From the NCBI GenBank assembly GCA_003538625.1, contig DPRR01000039.1, positions 57,571 to 121,570 on the forward strand: DNA of 64,000 nucleotides, read 5' to 3'. The notes under the pieces are model-generated. The model searched no databases. It was given only the letters and a program-made list of their open reading frames with translations, and had not been told where the DNA came from. Shown in pieces: positions 9,521 to 19,887 of this stretch. Within the stretch, counting starts at the first letter, position 1, and each line of letters starts with the position of its first letter. Source of the stretch: Ignavibacteriales bacterium (lineage in GTDB: Bacteria > Bacteroidota > Ignavibacteria > Ignavibacteriales > Ignavibacteriaceae). The translations under genes were made by a program, and so were the position numbers.

Positions 9521-9731
9521 TTAAAAGATATTTCTTGCATAAACTATAAAATGCAAAAATCTATTCATACCTTTCTATTTTATTGAGTGTAAAAATATGG
9601 TTTTCCACATTTCAATCACAATACTAAACAAAAATTAAAATAAATAAGTTTTTCAAGGTATTTAATGCTTCGATTTTGAAAAACTAATCTTTATTTTCTG
9701 TCATTATTTTTAATCTGATAAAAAGTGAATT

Positions 9732-12503
9732 ATGAAAAACAAAAAATTTGTAATTATTGATGCAATGGCGCTTGCATACCGCGCTTACTTTGCATTTATC
9801 AACCGCCCATTAACAAACAGCAAAGGTGAATCAACTTCAGCAGTATATGGATTTTTAAACCAATTAATAAAAGTATTTGAAGATCACAAACCCGATTATC
9901 TTGCCGTTGCATTCGATTCCAAAGAAAAAACATTCAGACACGAAAAGTACGAATCCTATAAATCATCGCGGCAAACTATGCCAGAGGATATGATACCCCA
10001 ATTACAAAGAATAAAAGATATTGTTCTCGCATTAAATATTCCGCTTTACATTTTACCAAGGTACGAGGCTGATGATATTGTTGGTACAGTTGTAAAAAAA
10101 GCTGAGAAGTTAGGATTAATCTCATACGCTATAACACCGGATAAGGATTATTTTCAATTGATTACTGATAGAACCAATGTTGTAAGACCGGGTAAAATGT
10201 CCGATCAAGCAATTCTTTATGATAAACAAAAAGTTATTGATGAACTTGGATTCGAACCAAAGTTTATGGTTGATTATCTTGCTTTGATTGGTGATAGCAG
10301 CGACGATATACCCGGAGTTGCCGGGATTGGACCCAAAGGTGCAGTTCCGTTAATTCAAAAATACGGTACGATTGAAAAAATTTATAAACACATTGATGAA
10401 ATTGATAAAGCCGGAATAAAGAAAAAATTAGAGGACAGTAAAGAAAATGCTTTTCTTTCAAAAGACCTGGCTACAATTTATTGTGACGTTCCAATTGATT
10501 TCGATTTTGAACATGCAAAATTTTCAAATCCGGATTTTGAGAAATTAAAAGAGATATTATTTGAGTTAGAATTTAAAACCATTTACACAAAATTATTAAA
10601 GTTTTATCAGGCGGATATCTCCGAAACAACCACTGAAAAGGCGACAACCTTAGAATCAGTTCAATCGTATGATAATAAAAAAGTAAAATACCATCTGATC
10701 ACCACAGAAAAGGATGCGAAAGAATTAGCCGTAAAACTAAATAAAACAGAATTATTTGTATTTGATACCGAAACCGACGGACTTAACACTTTTGATGTTA
10801 AAATTGCCGGCGCTTCCTTTTGTCTAAAACCAGGTGAGGCATATTTTGTTGCAACTAATCCTTTTGAAGATGAAGGCGGACTTTTTGATAACACGTTTAG
10901 CAATAGATTATCTATTTCTGTTTTACTGAAGCATTTCAAAAAAATATTTGAGAATGCAGATATAAAAAAAGTCTGCCAGAATGGTAAGTACGATATTGCC
11001 GTATTAAGAAGTATCGGCATTGAAGTGAAGAACTTTTTTTTCGATACGATGCTGGCGAGCTACGTTTTAGATGCTGATCAAAAGCACGGGATGGATGATC
11101 TGTCTGAAAAATATCTTAACTACAAACCAATTCCTTTATCAGATTTAATTGGTGTAAAAAAAGATCCGGCTAAAATATTTGAAACAGATTTAAATGCTCT
11201 ATCAAACTATGCAGCAGAAGATGCTGATATTACTTTTAAGTTGTATGAAAAATTAAATGCTGAACTGAAAAAGCAGCAAATTGAAAAAGTGGCTTATGAT
11301 ATTGAGTTTCCGCTTGTACCTGTTTTAGAAGATATGGAAAATGAAGGTATCAAAATTGATATACCGGCTCTTAACCAGTTTAGTAAAGATCTTCAGATTT
11401 TACTGGATAATTATACTACTGAGATATTTAAAGCTGCTGGCAAAGAGTTCAATATAAATTCCCCCAAACAACTTCAGGAAATTTTATTTGATAAACTTAA
11501 TCTTGCTACAGGAAGAAAAACTAAAACAGGATTTTCAACTGATGCACGTTCGCTGGAAAATCTTCGTGGTGAACACGAAATTGTTGATATGATATTAAAT
11601 TATCGTCAGGCATCAAAATTAAAATCAACCTACGCAGATGCACTGCCAAATATGATAAATAAAAAAACCGGACGTGTGCATACAAGTTTTAATCAAACAG
11701 TAGCTTCTACAGGAAGGCTTTCGAGTAATGATCCAAATCTTCAAAATATTCCTATCAGAACAGAAATGGGAAAAGAAATTCGCCGGGCATTTGTGCCAAG
11801 AGATAAAAACTATAAAATCTTAAGTGCTGATTACAGTCAGATTGAACTTAGAATTATGGCTTCAATTTGTGGTGATGAAGCCCTGATAAAAGCATTTAGT
11901 GAAGGTGAAGATATTCATAGAAGCACAGCTGCTTTAGTCTTCAAAGTTAAACCAGAGGATGTTACTCCGGATATGCGACGAAAAGCTAAGGAAGTAAATT
12001 TTGGTATTCTTTATGGAATAGGACCTTTTGGATTGAAAACAAGATTAGGAGTAACACAGACTCATGCTAAAGAAATTATTGACACGTATTTTAATACTTT
12101 TAAACGCGTCAGAGAATTTATGGATAGTTCTGTAAGATTTGCTCAGGAAAAAGGATATGCAGAAACTTTACTGGGTCGGAGAAGATATTTAAAAAACATA
12201 AATAGTAATAACAGAGTTGTCAGACAATTCGAAGAACGCGTAGCCATAAATATGCCTATTCAAGGTACTGCTGCAGATATGATTAAGCTGGCAATGATCA
12301 ACATTTTTTATGAACTAAAAAAGAAAAAAACAAAAACAAAAATGATTTTGCAGGTTCATGATGAATTACTTTTTGATGCTCATAAAGATGAAATTGATAA
12401 ACTTCTTCCTATTATTAAAAAATTAATGGAAAATGCATTGCCGCTAAAAGTGCCTGTTGTTGCGGATACAGGAATTGGAGATAATTGGCTTGATGCACAT
12501 TGA
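9732..12503 (+). CDS. polA: DNA polymerase I
   Basis: A 923-residue DNA polymerase I with all three parts. Residues 1-290: 5'-3' flap exonuclease (YEADDIVGTVVKKAE, DKDYFQL, GDSSDDIPGV). About 315-500: 3'-5' proofreading domain, which keeps its first acidic motif (FDTETDG) and so is probably active, unlike in several lineages. About 540-923: family A polymerase with motif A (LSADYSQIELRIMA), the O-helix (RRKAKEVNFGILYG) and motif C (QVHDELLF). Functions in Okazaki fragment maturation and repair. It stands alone, 34 bp ahead of a glycosyltransferase gene. Confidence 0.98.
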   Translation: MKNKKFVIIDAMALAYRAYFAFINRPLTNSKGESTSAVYGFLNQLIKVFEDHKPDYLAVAFDSKEKTFRHEKYESYKSSRQTMPEDMIPQLQRIKDIVLALNIPLYILPRYEADDIVGTVVKKAEKLGLISYAITPDKDYFQLITDRTNVVRPGKMSDQAILYDKQKVIDELGFEPKFMVDYLALIGDSSDDIPGVAGIGPKGAVPLIQKYGTIEKIYKHIDEIDKAGIKKKLEDSKENAFLSKDLATIYCDVPIDFDFEHAKFSNPDFEKLKEILFELEFKTIYTKLLKFYQADISETTTEKATTLESVQSYDNKKVKYHLITTEKDAKELAVKLNKTELFVFDTETDGLNTFDVKIAGASFCLKPGEAYFVATNPFEDEGGLFDNTFSNRLSISVLLKHFKKIFENADIKKVCQNGKYDIAVLRSIGIEVKNFFFDTMLASYVLDADQKHGMDDLSEKYLNYKPIPLSDLIGVKKDPAKIFETDLNALSNYAAEDADITFKLYEKLNAELKKQQIEKVAYDIEFPLVPVLEDMENEGIKIDIPALNQFSKDLQILLDNYTTEIFKAAGKEFNINSPKQLQEILFDKLNLATGRKTKTGFSTDARSLENLRGEHEIVDMILNYRQASKLKSTYADALPNMINKKTGRVHTSFNQTVASTGRLSSNDPNLQNIPIRTEMGKEIRRAFVPRDKNYKILSADYSQIELRIMASICGDEALIKAFSEGEDIHRSTAALVFKVKPEDVTPDMRRKAKEVNFGILYGIGPFGLKTRLGVTQTHAKEIIDTYFNTFKRVREFMDSSVRFAQEKGYAETLLGRRRYLKNINSNNRVVRQFEERVAINMPIQGTAADMIKLAMINIFYELKKKKTKTKMILQVHDELLFDAHKDEIDKLLPIIKKLMENALPLKVPVVADTGIGDNWLDAH

Positions 12504-12537
12504 TCCGATTTAAGTTCCGGTTAATTTATAAAAACTG

Positions 12538-13551
12538 ATGAAAATAACTCCAACTGAAATAAAAAAAATACTTTGCATTAAACCCCGCGGAATTGGTGAT
12601 ATAGTTCTATCGACTATAGTTCTTGATAATTTAATTGCACATTATCCAAATGCCAGGATCGATTACTTAACCGAACATTTTGCCAAATATGCCGTAGCAA
12701 ATAATCCACTTGTTAATAAAGTGATTACGATGCACAAAACAGAATTTGTTTTAACTGTTTCCCGCAGAATACGAAAAGAAAAATATGATATGATAATCGA
12801 TCTATGGTCAAATCCGAGAAGTGCACAAATAACATTTTTTTCGGGAGTAAAATATAGAGTTGGCTATGCTTATCGCGGTAGAAAATATGCATACAACATT
12901 TTAGGAACCTCAGGTAAAGGAGATCATCATTCAGCAGAACATAATTTAGAATTATTAAAACCTCTTGGAGTAAAGGTCATTTCAAAAAAAATTTATTTTT
13001 ATATAGGAACACAAGAAAAGGTTTTTGCAGATGATTTTTATAAAGTAAATAAACTTGATATAGAAAAAGTACTTGGAATAATACCTGCCGGTGGTTGGGA
13101 TTCTAAAAGATGTGATAAAGAAAAATGGGTTGAGATTGCTGAAGCAGCAATAAATAAATTTAATTGTAAAATACTTGTGCTATGGGGTCCCGGTGATGAA
13201 CACGATGCTGAATTTATTAAATCAAATCTTGATGATAATTGTATAATAGCCCCGAAAACTACTTTACCCCAAATGGCAGCTCTCATATCAAAATGTAAAA
13301 TGGTTATTGCAAATGATTCCGGTCCGATGCATATTTCAGCCGCACTTGGAATTCCTACATTAGGAATTTTTGGTCCAACAAATCCAAAAGCTCACGGTCC
13401 TTATTCACCTAATTCGGATTACGTTATAAAAGAAGATCTGCATTGCATAATCTGCAATAAATTAATTTGTCCTTATCAGCACGAATGTATGAGACAGCTT
13501 TCTGTTGAAACAGTAATGAATAAATTAGAACTTATCCAGCAAAAAAAATAA
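12538..13551 (+). CDS. Glycosyltransferase family 9 (heptosyltransferase-like)
   Basis: A 337-residue GT-B enzyme of family GT9, which in lipopolysaccharide assembly adds heptose or related sugars from ADP-activated donors. Seen: N-terminal motif CIKPRGIGDIVLSTIVLDNL, the C-terminal donor-site region MVIANDSGPMHISAALGIPTLGIFGPTNP, and a four-cysteine motif (CIICNKLICPYQHEC) near the end that many GT9 proteins share and that could bind metal. The donor sugar cannot be read from sequence. A second GT9 at 14.8 kb is related but diverged. Convergent with the next gene, 11 bp apart. Confidence 0.85.
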   Translation: MKITPTEIKKILCIKPRGIGDIVLSTIVLDNLIAHYPNARIDYLTEHFAKYAVANNPLVNKVITMHKTEFVLTVSRRIRKEKYDMIIDLWSNPRSAQITFFSGVKYRVGYAYRGRKYAYNILGTSGKGDHHSAEHNLELLKPLGVKVISKKIYFYIGTQEKVFADDFYKVNKLDIEKVLGIIPAGGWDSKRCDKEKWVEIAEAAINKFNCKILVLWGPGDEHDAEFIKSNLDDNCIIAPKTTLPQMAALISKCKMVIANDSGPMHISAALGIPTLGIFGPTNPKAHGPYSPNSDYVIKEDLHCIICNKLICPYQHECMRQLSVETVMNKLELIQQKK

Positions 13552-13562
13552 TAACTCCTAAT

Positions 13563-14645
13563 TTAATTCTTCGTTATCCCCGTTATAAAATTTAGTAGAG
13601 CATCAGAATAATTTTTTAACTGATAATTTGTCATAACATCATTATAAGCATTAACTGCCATGCTTTTAGCGAATAATTTATCAACAGAAATTTTAAATAT
13701 TGCTTCTTTTAATTCATCCGGTTTGTCAATATCGAAAAGCAAACCATTCTTCTTATCGATTATAAATTCATTATTACCCGGGATATCTGAAGCAATAATT
13801 GGCAGCTCTGCGGCTGCAGCTTCCAGTAACGCTAATGAAAATCCTTCGGATCTGGAAGTAAGTAAAAAAATATCCATTGCTTTATAATAATCCCATACAT
13901 TTTCAACATAGCCGGGCATAATAATTTTATCTTTTGAGATTTTAAATTCTGAAGCAAAATCATAAACTTTTTGTTTATCTGATTCCGGTATTCCAATCAG
14001 CAAAAGCACATAATTATCATCGAGTTGTTTTACAACATTAAATAAAATGTCAAAGCCTTTTCTTTCCTTATGAAACCAGGTTGACATTCCAAGTACAATT
14101 TTATTTTTCAGATTAAAACGATCTCTTACCGCAACTCCGGTTTTTAAAACAATATCTAACGGAATCGTAATCGAATTTTTAATCACCTTAATTTTATTTG
14201 CTTTAATACCTGAATCTATAAGACTATCTGCAACACCATTACTGCAAGCTATCAAATAATCGAAAAAACGATTGTACAAAAAAGCACCAATTATCGGAAC
14301 ACTTTTACTGATGTTGTGCCTATATCCAATATTAAAAAAATTATTCTTGTATCTTCTTTTAAGATTGATTCCTATTTTACGATCTAGTGAATGATGAGAT
14401 ATTACTATCTCAGGTTTAAAATGATCAAAAATCGGATAGATATTTTTCATCAATTCATTAAATTTTTGCACCTGAAATGAATGCACAGGAATCCCCTGTT
14501 CGATTGCTCTTCTCTCCGTTAGCGAACCTTTAGAAACAAACAATTGTACATAATTTCCCTGTTCAATAAGCAGCTTAGAACTTAAGAGGGCAACTTTTGA
14601 GCTTCCCGCATATCCATCACCAAAACTAAATTGAAAAATATTCAT
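13563..14645 (-). CDS. Glycosyltransferase family 4
   Basis: A 360-residue retaining GT-B glycosyltransferase. Seen: N-terminal GDGYAGSSKVALLSSKLL, an acceptor-side domain to about 165, then the GT1/GT4 donor domain with KNKIVLGMSTWFHKERKG and the E-x7-E region DIFLLTSRSEGFSLALLEAA. Likely works in lipopolysaccharide core or O-chain synthesis together with the two GT9 enzymes on either side. The gene is divergent from the GT9-methyltransferase fusion; the promoter region between true starts is about 130 bp. Confidence 0.85.
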   Translation of the reverse strand: MNIFQFSFGDGYAGSSKVALLSSKLLIEQGNYVQLFVSKGSLTERRAIEQGIPVHSFQVQKFNELMKNIYPIFDHFKPEIVISHHSLDRKIGINLKRRYKNNFFNIGYRHNISKSVPIIGAFLYNRFFDYLIACSNGVADSLIDSGIKANKIKVIKNSITIPLDIVLKTGVAVRDRFNLKNKIVLGMSTWFHKERKGFDILFNVVKQLDDNYVLLLIGIPESDKQKVYDFASEFKISKDKIIMPGYVENVWDYYKAMDIFLLTSRSEGFSLALLEAAAAELPIIASDIPGNNEFIIDKKNGLLFDIDKPDELKEAIFKISVDKLFAKSMAVNAYNDVMTNYQLKNYSDALLNFITGITKN

Positions 14646-14777
14646 AATTATCTTAAACCGATTATACTAGAATTTATTTGTTTACTATATTTCATACGTA
14701 AAAATAAATATTCATTTATTTTTTTTAATGATTTATTCATATTTAACTATATTCACGCTCACAACAAATTTACTGAT

Positions 14778-16784
14778 ATGAAAAAAGATATTCCATCCTG
14801 CAAAAACTTTACGGGGTATAAACCTTGTTATCCGGATCATGATTGTTGGAAGGACGGTTGTAAAGATAATTGTCAAATCGGGACTAAAATACTCATCATA
14901 AATCTTGATGCAATGGGTGATGTTTTGATGACAACCGCGCAGCTTCCTGCAATCAAAAGAAAATTTCCGGAATCAACAATCCATTGGATAACTTTAAAAA
15001 TTGCTGCTCCACTACTTTATCATAATGAGTATGTTGACCAGGTTTTTGTTTATGATTTTGAATCCACTTCAATTTTAAATGAGATGGAATTTGATATAGT
15101 AATGAATGTGGACAAATCTCAAAAATCATGCGCTTTACTTAATTCAGTAAAAGCTGAAAAAAAACTTGGATTCGGTCTTGATAAAAACGGAAAAATAATT
15201 CCGGTAAACGAAGGTGCATATTATAATTACAACCTTGGGATGGATGATCATCTTAAATTTAAAATAAATCAACGGACGGGACAGGATTATCTTGCTGAAA
15301 CATTTGAACTTGAATATAAACGTGATGAATACATTTATAATTTTAGTACTGAAGAACTTCGATTTATAGAGGATTATAAAAGAGATGTTAGATTGCGCGA
15401 CACGGATAAAATAATAGGATTTAATACAGGATGTTCTAATCTATATCCAAATAAAAAAATGTCTGTTGGTCAGCATATATTTCTGATAAATAAATTTCTC
15501 TCCAGAAGAAAATATAGAATTATGCTGCTCGGAGGACCAGAGGATACCGAAAGGAACAAGGAAATTGCTGACTACTTCAAAGGACGAGTGATCAACTCGC
15601 CTACTTCAGAAGGAGTTAGAAAAGGGGCCTGCTATGAGTCTATCCCTCAGGTAATTATTAGTGGTGATTCATTTGGAATGCATCTTGCTATTGCGCTTAA
15701 AAAATTTGTTATCGCGTGGTTTGGTGTAAGTTGTTGGTCGGAAATTGATCTTTATGAAAGAGGAGTAAAAATTTATCAGGAAGATCTGTTCTGTTCACCT
15801 TGCTGGAAAAAGCAATGCCCATATGATCTGGAATGTATAAAAAATCTTGATCTGAATCGTATTTTAACCGAAGTTGAAAATTTCTATGAAAGTTTTGATA
15901 AAATAAAAATTAAAGAACGAATTAATCCTTTCGAAAAAGCAAAGAAAATTAATAGACCATTGATTCTGGACGGAGCAATGGGAAGTATGCTGCAGGAGAA
16001 AAAGCTTACTTCAAATAAAAGGGTCTGGAGTGCAAAGGCTAATGATGATTCTCAAAATGAAGTAATAACACTTCACAAAGATTATATTCGTGCCGGAGCA
16101 GATATAATTACGACAAATACATTTAGGACAAATCCATATTCTCTTATATCTTCAGGCGTTACAGATATCGTTGGAAGCGTAATAAAAGCTATAGACCTGG
16201 CAAAAAGAGCCAGAGGAAAATCTGCTGTTCTTATTGCCGGCTCCAACCCACCGGCAGAGGATTGTTACCAGGTTGAAAGAACGATCTCACAAAAAGATCT
16301 GGAATGGAATCATAAAATACATATTGATGCTTTGATGGAGAACGGCTGTGATTTTATTATGAATGAAACACAAAGTCATTTTGATGAAATTAAATTTATT
16401 TCAAAGTATTGCGGAGAAAATCAAATTCCATTTGTGATGAATTTTTTCTTTATTGATAAACCGAAACTTCTTTCCGGTGAAAATTTGACTGATGCTATAG
16501 ATTACGTTTTAAAATATAATCCTCTTGCAATTGGATTTAATTGCATAAATTTTGATGCATTGGATAATGTAGTGAATCGTATAAAACCGGATTTGAATTG
16601 GGGATTCTATTTAAATTGCGGGAATGGCAAGTTTTCGGATAGTAAAATAGAATGTGGCATTTCTTCTGCTGAATATGCAAAACGAGTTAAATCTTATCTT
16701 CATTTAAATCCATCTTTTATAGGATCATGCTGCGGATCAACTCCGGAGCATACTAAAAAGCTAAAGTTTTTGATTGATGGATAA
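14778..16784 (+). CDS. Fusion: family 9 glycosyltransferase + homocysteine S-methyltransferase domain
   Basis: A 668-residue two-domain protein. Residues 1-32 hold five cysteines (8, 17, 23, 28, 32). About 35-375 is a GT9 glycosyltransferase (KILIINLDAMGDVLMTTAQL; donor-site VIISGDSFGMHLAIAL; a second cysteine motif CSPCWKKQCPYDLEC). About 393-668 is a homocysteine S-methyltransferase domain as in the N-terminus of MetH: LILDGAMGSMLQE, an NTFRTNP motif, and the three zinc cysteines, one in GFNCINF (near 588) and two in GSCCGSTPEHT (near 650). The open frame could begin at 14631 but that part overlaps the divergent gene and is not GT9-like; the ATG at 14778 is preferred. Each domain is complete. 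No function is known to me for this combination. Confidence 0.85.
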   Translation: MKKDIPSCKNFTGYKPCYPDHDCWKDGCKDNCQIGTKILIINLDAMGDVLMTTAQLPAIKRKFPESTIHWITLKIAAPLLYHNEYVDQVFVYDFESTSILNEMEFDIVMNVDKSQKSCALLNSVKAEKKLGFGLDKNGKIIPVNEGAYYNYNLGMDDHLKFKINQRTGQDYLAETFELEYKRDEYIYNFSTEELRFIEDYKRDVRLRDTDKIIGFNTGCSNLYPNKKMSVGQHIFLINKFLSRRKYRIMLLGGPEDTERNKEIADYFKGRVINSPTSEGVRKGACYESIPQVIISGDSFGMHLAIALKKFVIAWFGVSCWSEIDLYERGVKIYQEDLFCSPCWKKQCPYDLECIKNLDLNRILTEVENFYESFDKIKIKERINPFEKAKKINRPLILDGAMGSMLQEKKLTSNKRVWSAKANDDSQNEVITLHKDYIRAGADIITTNTFRTNPYSLISSGVTDIVGSVIKAIDLAKRARGKSAVLIAGSNPPAEDCYQVERTISQKDLEWNHKIHIDALMENGCDFIMNETQSHFDEIKFISKYCGENQIPFVMNFFFIDKPKLLSGENLTDAIDYVLKYNPLAIGFNCINFDALDNVVNRIKPDLNWGFYLNCGNGKFSDSKIECGISSAEYAKRVKSYLHLNPSFIGSCCGSTPEHTKKLKFLIDG

Positions 16785-17616
16785 CATAGTCATTAATTCG
16801 CTGGCAAAGATCAACATAGGTCTTAACATAATAAGCAAAAGATCTGATGGATATCATAATTTAGAAACGATTTTTTACCCTCTGAATCTATTTGATGAAA
16901 TACGCTTCACCAAATCGAATGAATTTATCTTTAAAAGTAATGATGAAATGCTTTCTAATGATAGATCTAATCTTATTTGCAGAGCAATAAATCTTTTAGA
17001 AAATGAATTCAATCTTAATTTACCTGTTGAAGTTTATTTAAAAAAGAATATTCCAATTGGTGCCGGTCTTGGCGGTGGAAGTTCGAATGCAGCTTCTACA
17101 CTAGTTGCTATTCCTAAACTTTTTGAGATTGCTATTGATAAATACACACTTTTAGAATTATCACTCAGATTAGGTTCTGATGTCCCCTATTTCTTAAATC
17201 CTGTTCCGGCATTTGCTGAGTCACGCGGTGAAAAAATTATTCCTCTAAATTTTCCTATAGAAAAATATATTCTAATTGTTAACCCGGCAATACACATCTC
17301 AACAAAATGGGCATTTGGTTTAATTAAGCCAAAACAACCGGTTGTTAGTTTAAAATCATTAATAAATAAAACCAGAATTGATGTTGATGAAGTGATGCTG
17401 AATGCCGGTAATGATTTTGAAAAAATTGTGTTTGATCATTTTCCAGAGATAATGGAAATAAAACAAAGGTTGTTAGAATTTGGTGCGATTTATTCTATGA
17501 TGACTGGAACAGGCTCAACTGTTTGGGCTTTGTTTGATAATGAAGAATCAGCGCATCAATCGGAACTTTACTTTAAAGGCAAAAATTATTTTACGTTTAT
17601 GCAAGATCCTATCTAA
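16777..17616 (+). CDS. ispE: 4-diphosphocytidyl-2-C-methyl-D-erythritol kinase
   Basis: IspE, a GHMP kinase that phosphorylates CDP-methylerythritol in the non-mevalonate isoprenoid pathway. Seen: SLAKINIGLNI at the start, the ATP loop PIGAGLGGGSSNAAS near 92-106, and the C-terminal GHMP motif MTGTGSTVWALF. 279 residues, normal length. The ATG at 16777 lies inside the last codons of the upstream fusion gene (8-bp overlap), so the two are likely translated together; a TTG three bases earlier is a less likely start. Its last 8 bp overlap the convergent ldcA. Confidence 0.95.
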   Translation: MDNIVINSLAKINIGLNIISKRSDGYHNLETIFYPLNLFDEIRFTKSNEFIFKSNDEMLSNDRSNLICRAINLLENEFNLNLPVEVYLKKNIPIGAGLGGGSSNAASTLVAIPKLFEIAIDKYTLLELSLRLGSDVPYFLNPVPAFAESRGEKIIPLNFPIEKYILIVNPAIHISTKWAFGLIKPKQPVVSLKSLINKTRIDVDEVMLNAGNDFEKIVFDHFPEIMEIKQRLLEFGAIYSMMTGTGSTVWALFDNEESAHQSELYFKGKNYFTFMQDPI

Positions 17617-18550
17617 CAGCTCCTTCAGTAAACTCAACTGTTCCTTTGGTCGCATTAAGATTGACCTTTAATCCAAATGGAATTGTAACAAAATCTTTTA
17701 TATGTCCGTGTGGAAAAGTATAGATTGATGGAAGTTTTAGTGAACCGATGTAATCTGAAATTACTTCTCCAAGAGTTAAAGTTTTTTTATTAGGATCGTG
17801 CTCATGACAATCCACGAATCTTCCTAAAATAACTCCTTTAATTTTTTTAAAGGCTCCTGAAAGTCTTAACTGATTTAACATTCTATCAACACGGTAAGGT
17901 AGTTCGCCGACATCTTCAATCATTAAAATTTTACCGGTAAGATTTGGAAAATAATCAGTGCCAAGTAATGCGACAAAAACTGCCAGGTTACCACCAATCA
18001 ATCTGCCGGATGCAATCCCCTTTTGCAAATTAGGAAGTTTTTGGATTTCCGGAAATTTAAGTTTTCCTAATTTTTTATTTGATGTAATCGTTGCCCAGAA
18101 ATGTTCATTTGTATATGGACTTACTTCATCATAAAAATCAACAGCAACCATTGGTCCGGCATAAGTCATTAATCCTGCTTTTTCAAAAAATGCCATTTGC
18201 AATGAAGTAATTTCACTATAACCTACAAATATCTTAGGATTATTTTTAATTAATCGATAATCAATTTTATCTAACAATCTAAAAGCGCCATATCCTCCTC
18301 TAAGAGTAAATATAGCTTTTACATCTTTATCTTTAAACATCGCATGTAAATCATCAACTCTATCGTTGTCAGTACCTGCCAGGTAACCATGATTTTTTCC
18401 TACATTTGTTCCTACTTTAACCCTGTATCCCAGACTTTCCAAATACTTAACTCCTTTTTCAACTCTGGAAAATTCATCGGGAGATGAAGCAGGAGAAATA
18501 ATTCCAATTGTATCTTTTTTGTTAAGTTTTTTAGGTTTCTGGAGTATCAT
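17609..18550 (-). CDS. ldcA: LD-carboxypeptidase (S66 family)
   Basis: A 313-residue murein tetrapeptide carboxypeptidase, which removes the terminal D-Ala from cytoplasmic L,D-linked muropeptides during cell-wall recycling. Seen: GIISPASSP near 17-25, the nucleophile motif VGYSEIT, MIEDVGE with the catalytic Glu, and HGHIKDFVTIPFG with the catalytic His, so the Ser-Glu-His triad is complete. The open frame extends 32 codons upstream, but the ATG at 18550 follows AGGAATTTTT, a good ribosome site, and begins at the family's usual position. It is a cytoplasmic enzyme: no signal peptide. Confidence 0.92.
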   Translation of the reverse strand: MILQKPKKLNKKDTIGIISPASSPDEFSRVEKGVKYLESLGYRVKVGTNVGKNHGYLAGTDNDRVDDLHAMFKDKDVKAIFTLRGGYGAFRLLDKIDYRLIKNNPKIFVGYSEITSLQMAFFEKAGLMTYAGPMVAVDFYDEVSPYTNEHFWATITSNKKLGKLKFPEIQKLPNLQKGIASGRLIGGNLAVFVALLGTDYFPNLTGKILMIEDVGELPYRVDRMLNQLRLSGAFKKIKGVILGRFVDCHEHDPNKKTLTLGEVISDYIGSLKLPSIYTFPHGHIKDFVTIPFGLKVNLNATKGTVEFTEGAVR

Positions 18551-18809
18551 AAAAATTCCTATAATTAGTCGATTGTTAATGCAATTTAGTGAAACATTAA
18601 AATTTGCACAACCGTTGTTCTTTGCATTAAAAACAGGTTTTTGCATAAATTGGACCTGGATTTCTTATGACTCAAATCACTGCATTTATCTGTTGGTTAA
18701 GTTTTATACGAATCTGAAGTATGTTATATTTGAATAGAGGAAAATACAATTCGATTTCAAATGTAATCTTAACGATTTGAGTTAATAGCTAAGTTAAAAA
18801 GATATTACT

Positions 18810-19868
18810 ATGAAAAAACCCAAAATACTTTTTATCGGTGGTTCACTTAACCAAACCACTATGATGCATAAAATTTCTAAAGAACTTCCAGAGTGCGAAT
18901 ACTACTTCACTCCATATTTTGCTTCCGGTGTATTATCGTTATTGGTAAAAATGAGAATTCTGGAATTTACAATAATGGGCGGTGAATTTAAGAGAAAAAC
19001 TCTCGAGTACATTAAAAAAAATAACTTAAAATTAGATTATAAAGGTAAAAATGATGACTATGATTTAGTCATTACTTCACAGGATCTCATAATTCCGGAT
19101 AACATTAAAAAGTTTAAAACTTTGCTCGTTCAGGAAGGAATGACCGATCCAATTGATTGGCGATATCATGTTACAAGATTTTTGCATCTGCCTCGTTGGT
19201 GTGCAAGTACTTCTATGACGGGTTTATCTCATCAATACGATGTTTTCTGTGTCGCTTCTGAAGGCTTTAGAAACCAGTTTATTGACCGCGGGGTTAATCC
19301 AAATAAAATTTATGTAACCGGAATTCCTAATTTTGATGATTTTGAAAAATTTACTGGCTATGATTTTGAACATAAAAATTTTGTACTCGTAGCAACTTCA
19401 GATACGAGAGAAACACTTAAGTATGAGAATCGAAAAAAATTAATTCAGTATGCCCAAAAAATTGCAAATGGAAGAAAACTAATATTCAAACTTCATCCTA
19501 ATGAAAATATAAAAAAACGAACAGCTGAACTAAAAAAATATGCTCCTGAGGCATTAGTTTATCATGGAATTGGTATTGATCCGCTTATAGCCAACTGCGA
19601 TGTGCTTATAACCAGATTTTCAAGTACAATCTTTCCAGCTTTAGCCTTGGGAAAAGAGGTTCATTGTGATATTGATATTAATATTGTCAAAAGTTTAGTT
19701 CCAATTCAAAATAGAGGAACATCTGCTAAATCCATTGCAGACGTATCCAGAGAACTTCTGCTTTCAACTAAACCAATTGTAAGAGTTAAAGAAAAAAATA
19801 AATACCTTGAAGATCTTAAACTGGAATTAAAATATCTACTCAAGGAAAAACTTGTAAGAGTCAAATAG
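18810..19868 (+). CDS. Putative GT-B glycosyltransferase of the acidic-sugar cluster
   Basis: A 352-residue protein that I do not recognise as a named family, but with GT-B features: a Rossmann-like N-terminus (KPKILFIGGSLNQTTMMHK), a linker, and a C-terminal half with KLIFKLHPNENIKKR near 226 and CDVLITRFSSTIFPALALGK near 270-290, the pattern seen in CDP-glycerol-type and surface-polysaccharide transferases. First gene of the plus-strand cluster ending at the NeuB-like synthase, so it may transfer the product of that pathway. That role is inference. Starts with ATG after AT-rich leader DNA. Confidence 0.6.
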   Translation: MKKPKILFIGGSLNQTTMMHKISKELPECEYYFTPYFASGVLSLLVKMRILEFTIMGGEFKRKTLEYIKKNNLKLDYKGKNDDYDLVITSQDLIIPDNIKKFKTLLVQEGMTDPIDWRYHVTRFLHLPRWCASTSMTGLSHQYDVFCVASEGFRNQFIDRGVNPNKIYVTGIPNFDDFEKFTGYDFEHKNFVLVATSDTRETLKYENRKKLIQYAQKIANGRKLIFKLHPNENIKKRTAELKKYAPEALVYHGIGIDPLIANCDVLITRFSSTIFPALALGKEVHCDIDINIVKSLVPIQNRGTSAKSIADVSRELLLSTKPIVRVKEKNKYLEDLKLELKYLLKEKLVRVK

Positions 19869-19887
19869 AAATTCAGAGGTAACTGCA

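Noticed and set aside
14631..14777. N-terminal extension of the GT9-methyltransferase fusion
   Set aside because: Overlaps the divergent GT4 start, has AT-rich random composition and no ribosome site; family similarity begins at the ATG at 14778.
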